The notes beneath the pieces were generated by a model that saw nothing but the letters and a program-made list of their open reading frames with translations, was not told where the DNA came from and ran no database searches. From positions 1 to 43,524 of the forward strand of contig JACPSW010000140.1 in assembly GCA_016193045.1 (NCBI GenBank): a stretch of DNA of 43,524 nt, read 5' to 3'. The DNA comes from Candidatus Rokuibacteriota bacterium (GTDB lineage Bacteria > Methylomirabilota > Methylomirabilia > Rokubacteriales > CSP1-6). Shown piece after piece: positions 43,183-43,524 of this stretch (positions within the stretch are counted from its first letter, which is position 1; the number at the start of each line of letters is the position of its first letter). The translations under genes and the position numbers were made by a program.

Positions 43183-43524
43183 TCCGGGTCGTAGCCGACA
43201 CAAACGTCTATGTGTCGGCGATCCTCTTCGGCGGCAACTGCGAGGCCATCCTGGCCCTGGGTCGAGCGGGCGTCGTCGATCTGTTCTATTCCGCGGCGAT
43301 CCGGGCCGAGCTCCGGTCGGTCCTCACCGACACCTTCGGCTGGAGCACGTCCCAGGTTCAGGAAGCCCTTACCGAAATTGCCGCGCTCGCGACACTGATC
43401 AGGCCGCGCGTCAGGCTGTCCGGCGTCCTTCGCTACGATCCGGACCACCGAATCCTCGAGTGCGCACTCAGCGCCGACGCAGACTTCCTGGTGACAGGCG
43501 ATGAGAAACACCTTCAGCCTCTTA
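43179..43524 (+). CDS. PIN-domain toxin (VapC-like), cut by the window end
   Basis: GTG 43179 overlaps the antitoxin TGA. The readable 115 residues start VIRVVADTNVYVSAILFGGN, the first PIN acidic motif, and later show IRAELRSVL, YDPDHRILECAL and TGDEKHL, giving the remaining acidic residues of the Mg-binding ribonuclease site. It resembles the 'putative toxin component, PIN family' group. The stop lies beyond the window. Confidence 0.87.
   Translation, partial: MIRVVADTNVYVSAILFGGNCEAILALGRAGVVDLFYSAAIRAELRSVLTDTFGWSTSQVQEALTEIAALATLIRPRVRLSGVLRYDPDHRILECALSADADFLVTGDEKHLQPL

Overview
The window is a 43.5 kb stretch of GC-rich, densely packed bacterial chromosome. Gene content fits an uncultured soil or sediment lineage of the Rokubacteria/Methylomirabilota (NC10) or deltaproteobacterial kind. 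This includes UbiD/UbiA/UbiE quinone genes, an NAD-type molybdo-formate dehydrogenase, a very large multi-GAF kinase, a PilZ-sigma54 activator, an NDUFA9-like protein, AmmeMemoRadiSam and ChrB. The affiliation is an inference from gene content only. No phage genes, rRNA or CRISPR array were seen.

Layout. Positions 1-445 hold a tRNA-Gln and an HU-type protein, both on the minus strand. From 581 to 5248 on the plus strand come a half-size permease, UbiD, UbiA and UbiE (possible futalosine-menaquinone steps), a small unknown protein and a decayed AEC transporter. From 5342 to 13837 lies a signalling block: an eight-GAF histidine kinase, a CheY-like receiver, a receiver-adenylate cyclase, a MaoC-like protein and a PilZ-AAA-Fis activator. 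The queuosine genes queD-queE-queC (13858-15723) run directly into a two-gene formate dehydrogenase (15720-20086). Minus-strand genes 20083-22873 encode a double EthD protein, a secreted coiled-coil protein and a hydrolase. Envelope genes follow (22983-27795): a DUF4015 glycoside-hydrolase-like protein, a polysaccharide deacetylase, and a beta-lactamase-fold/NamZ fusion. From 27849 to 32958 are an NDUFA9-like protein, two unknowns, ChrB, a Rieske protein, a LamG-like protein, a cupin and an MFS transporter. The block 32900-42849 is entirely minus strand: SDR, a 26-codon ORF, a methyltransferase, two radical SAM enzymes, an aminotransferase, a gamma-glutamylcyclotransferase-like protein, a tiny membrane protein, a thioredoxin-fold protein, a rhodanese, and a degenerate CoA/ThDP cluster. 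A RHH-PIN toxin-antitoxin pair starts at 42925 and its toxin runs off the window.

Three things stand out. First, the AmrS radical SAM enzyme (35636-38059) carries a 454-residue intein with a LAGLIDADG endonuclease. It is inserted exactly before the third cysteine of the iron-sulfur CxxxCxxC motif, so the enzyme cannot assemble its cluster until it is spliced. Second, the thioredoxin-fold gene at 39999-40658 has an in-frame TGA exactly where the first cysteine of the CPYC active site belongs. A SECIS-like hairpin follows the TGA, which points to an unannotated selenoprotein that ordinary gene calling would split in two. Third, a family of short repeats ending in TGACCCC is scattered through the window. 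One copy is read as protein inside formate dehydrogenase and another supplies the start codon of ubiE, which suggests repeat-derived coding sequence.

All calls are from reading the sequence. No database or structure search was run, so family names rest on motif recognition.
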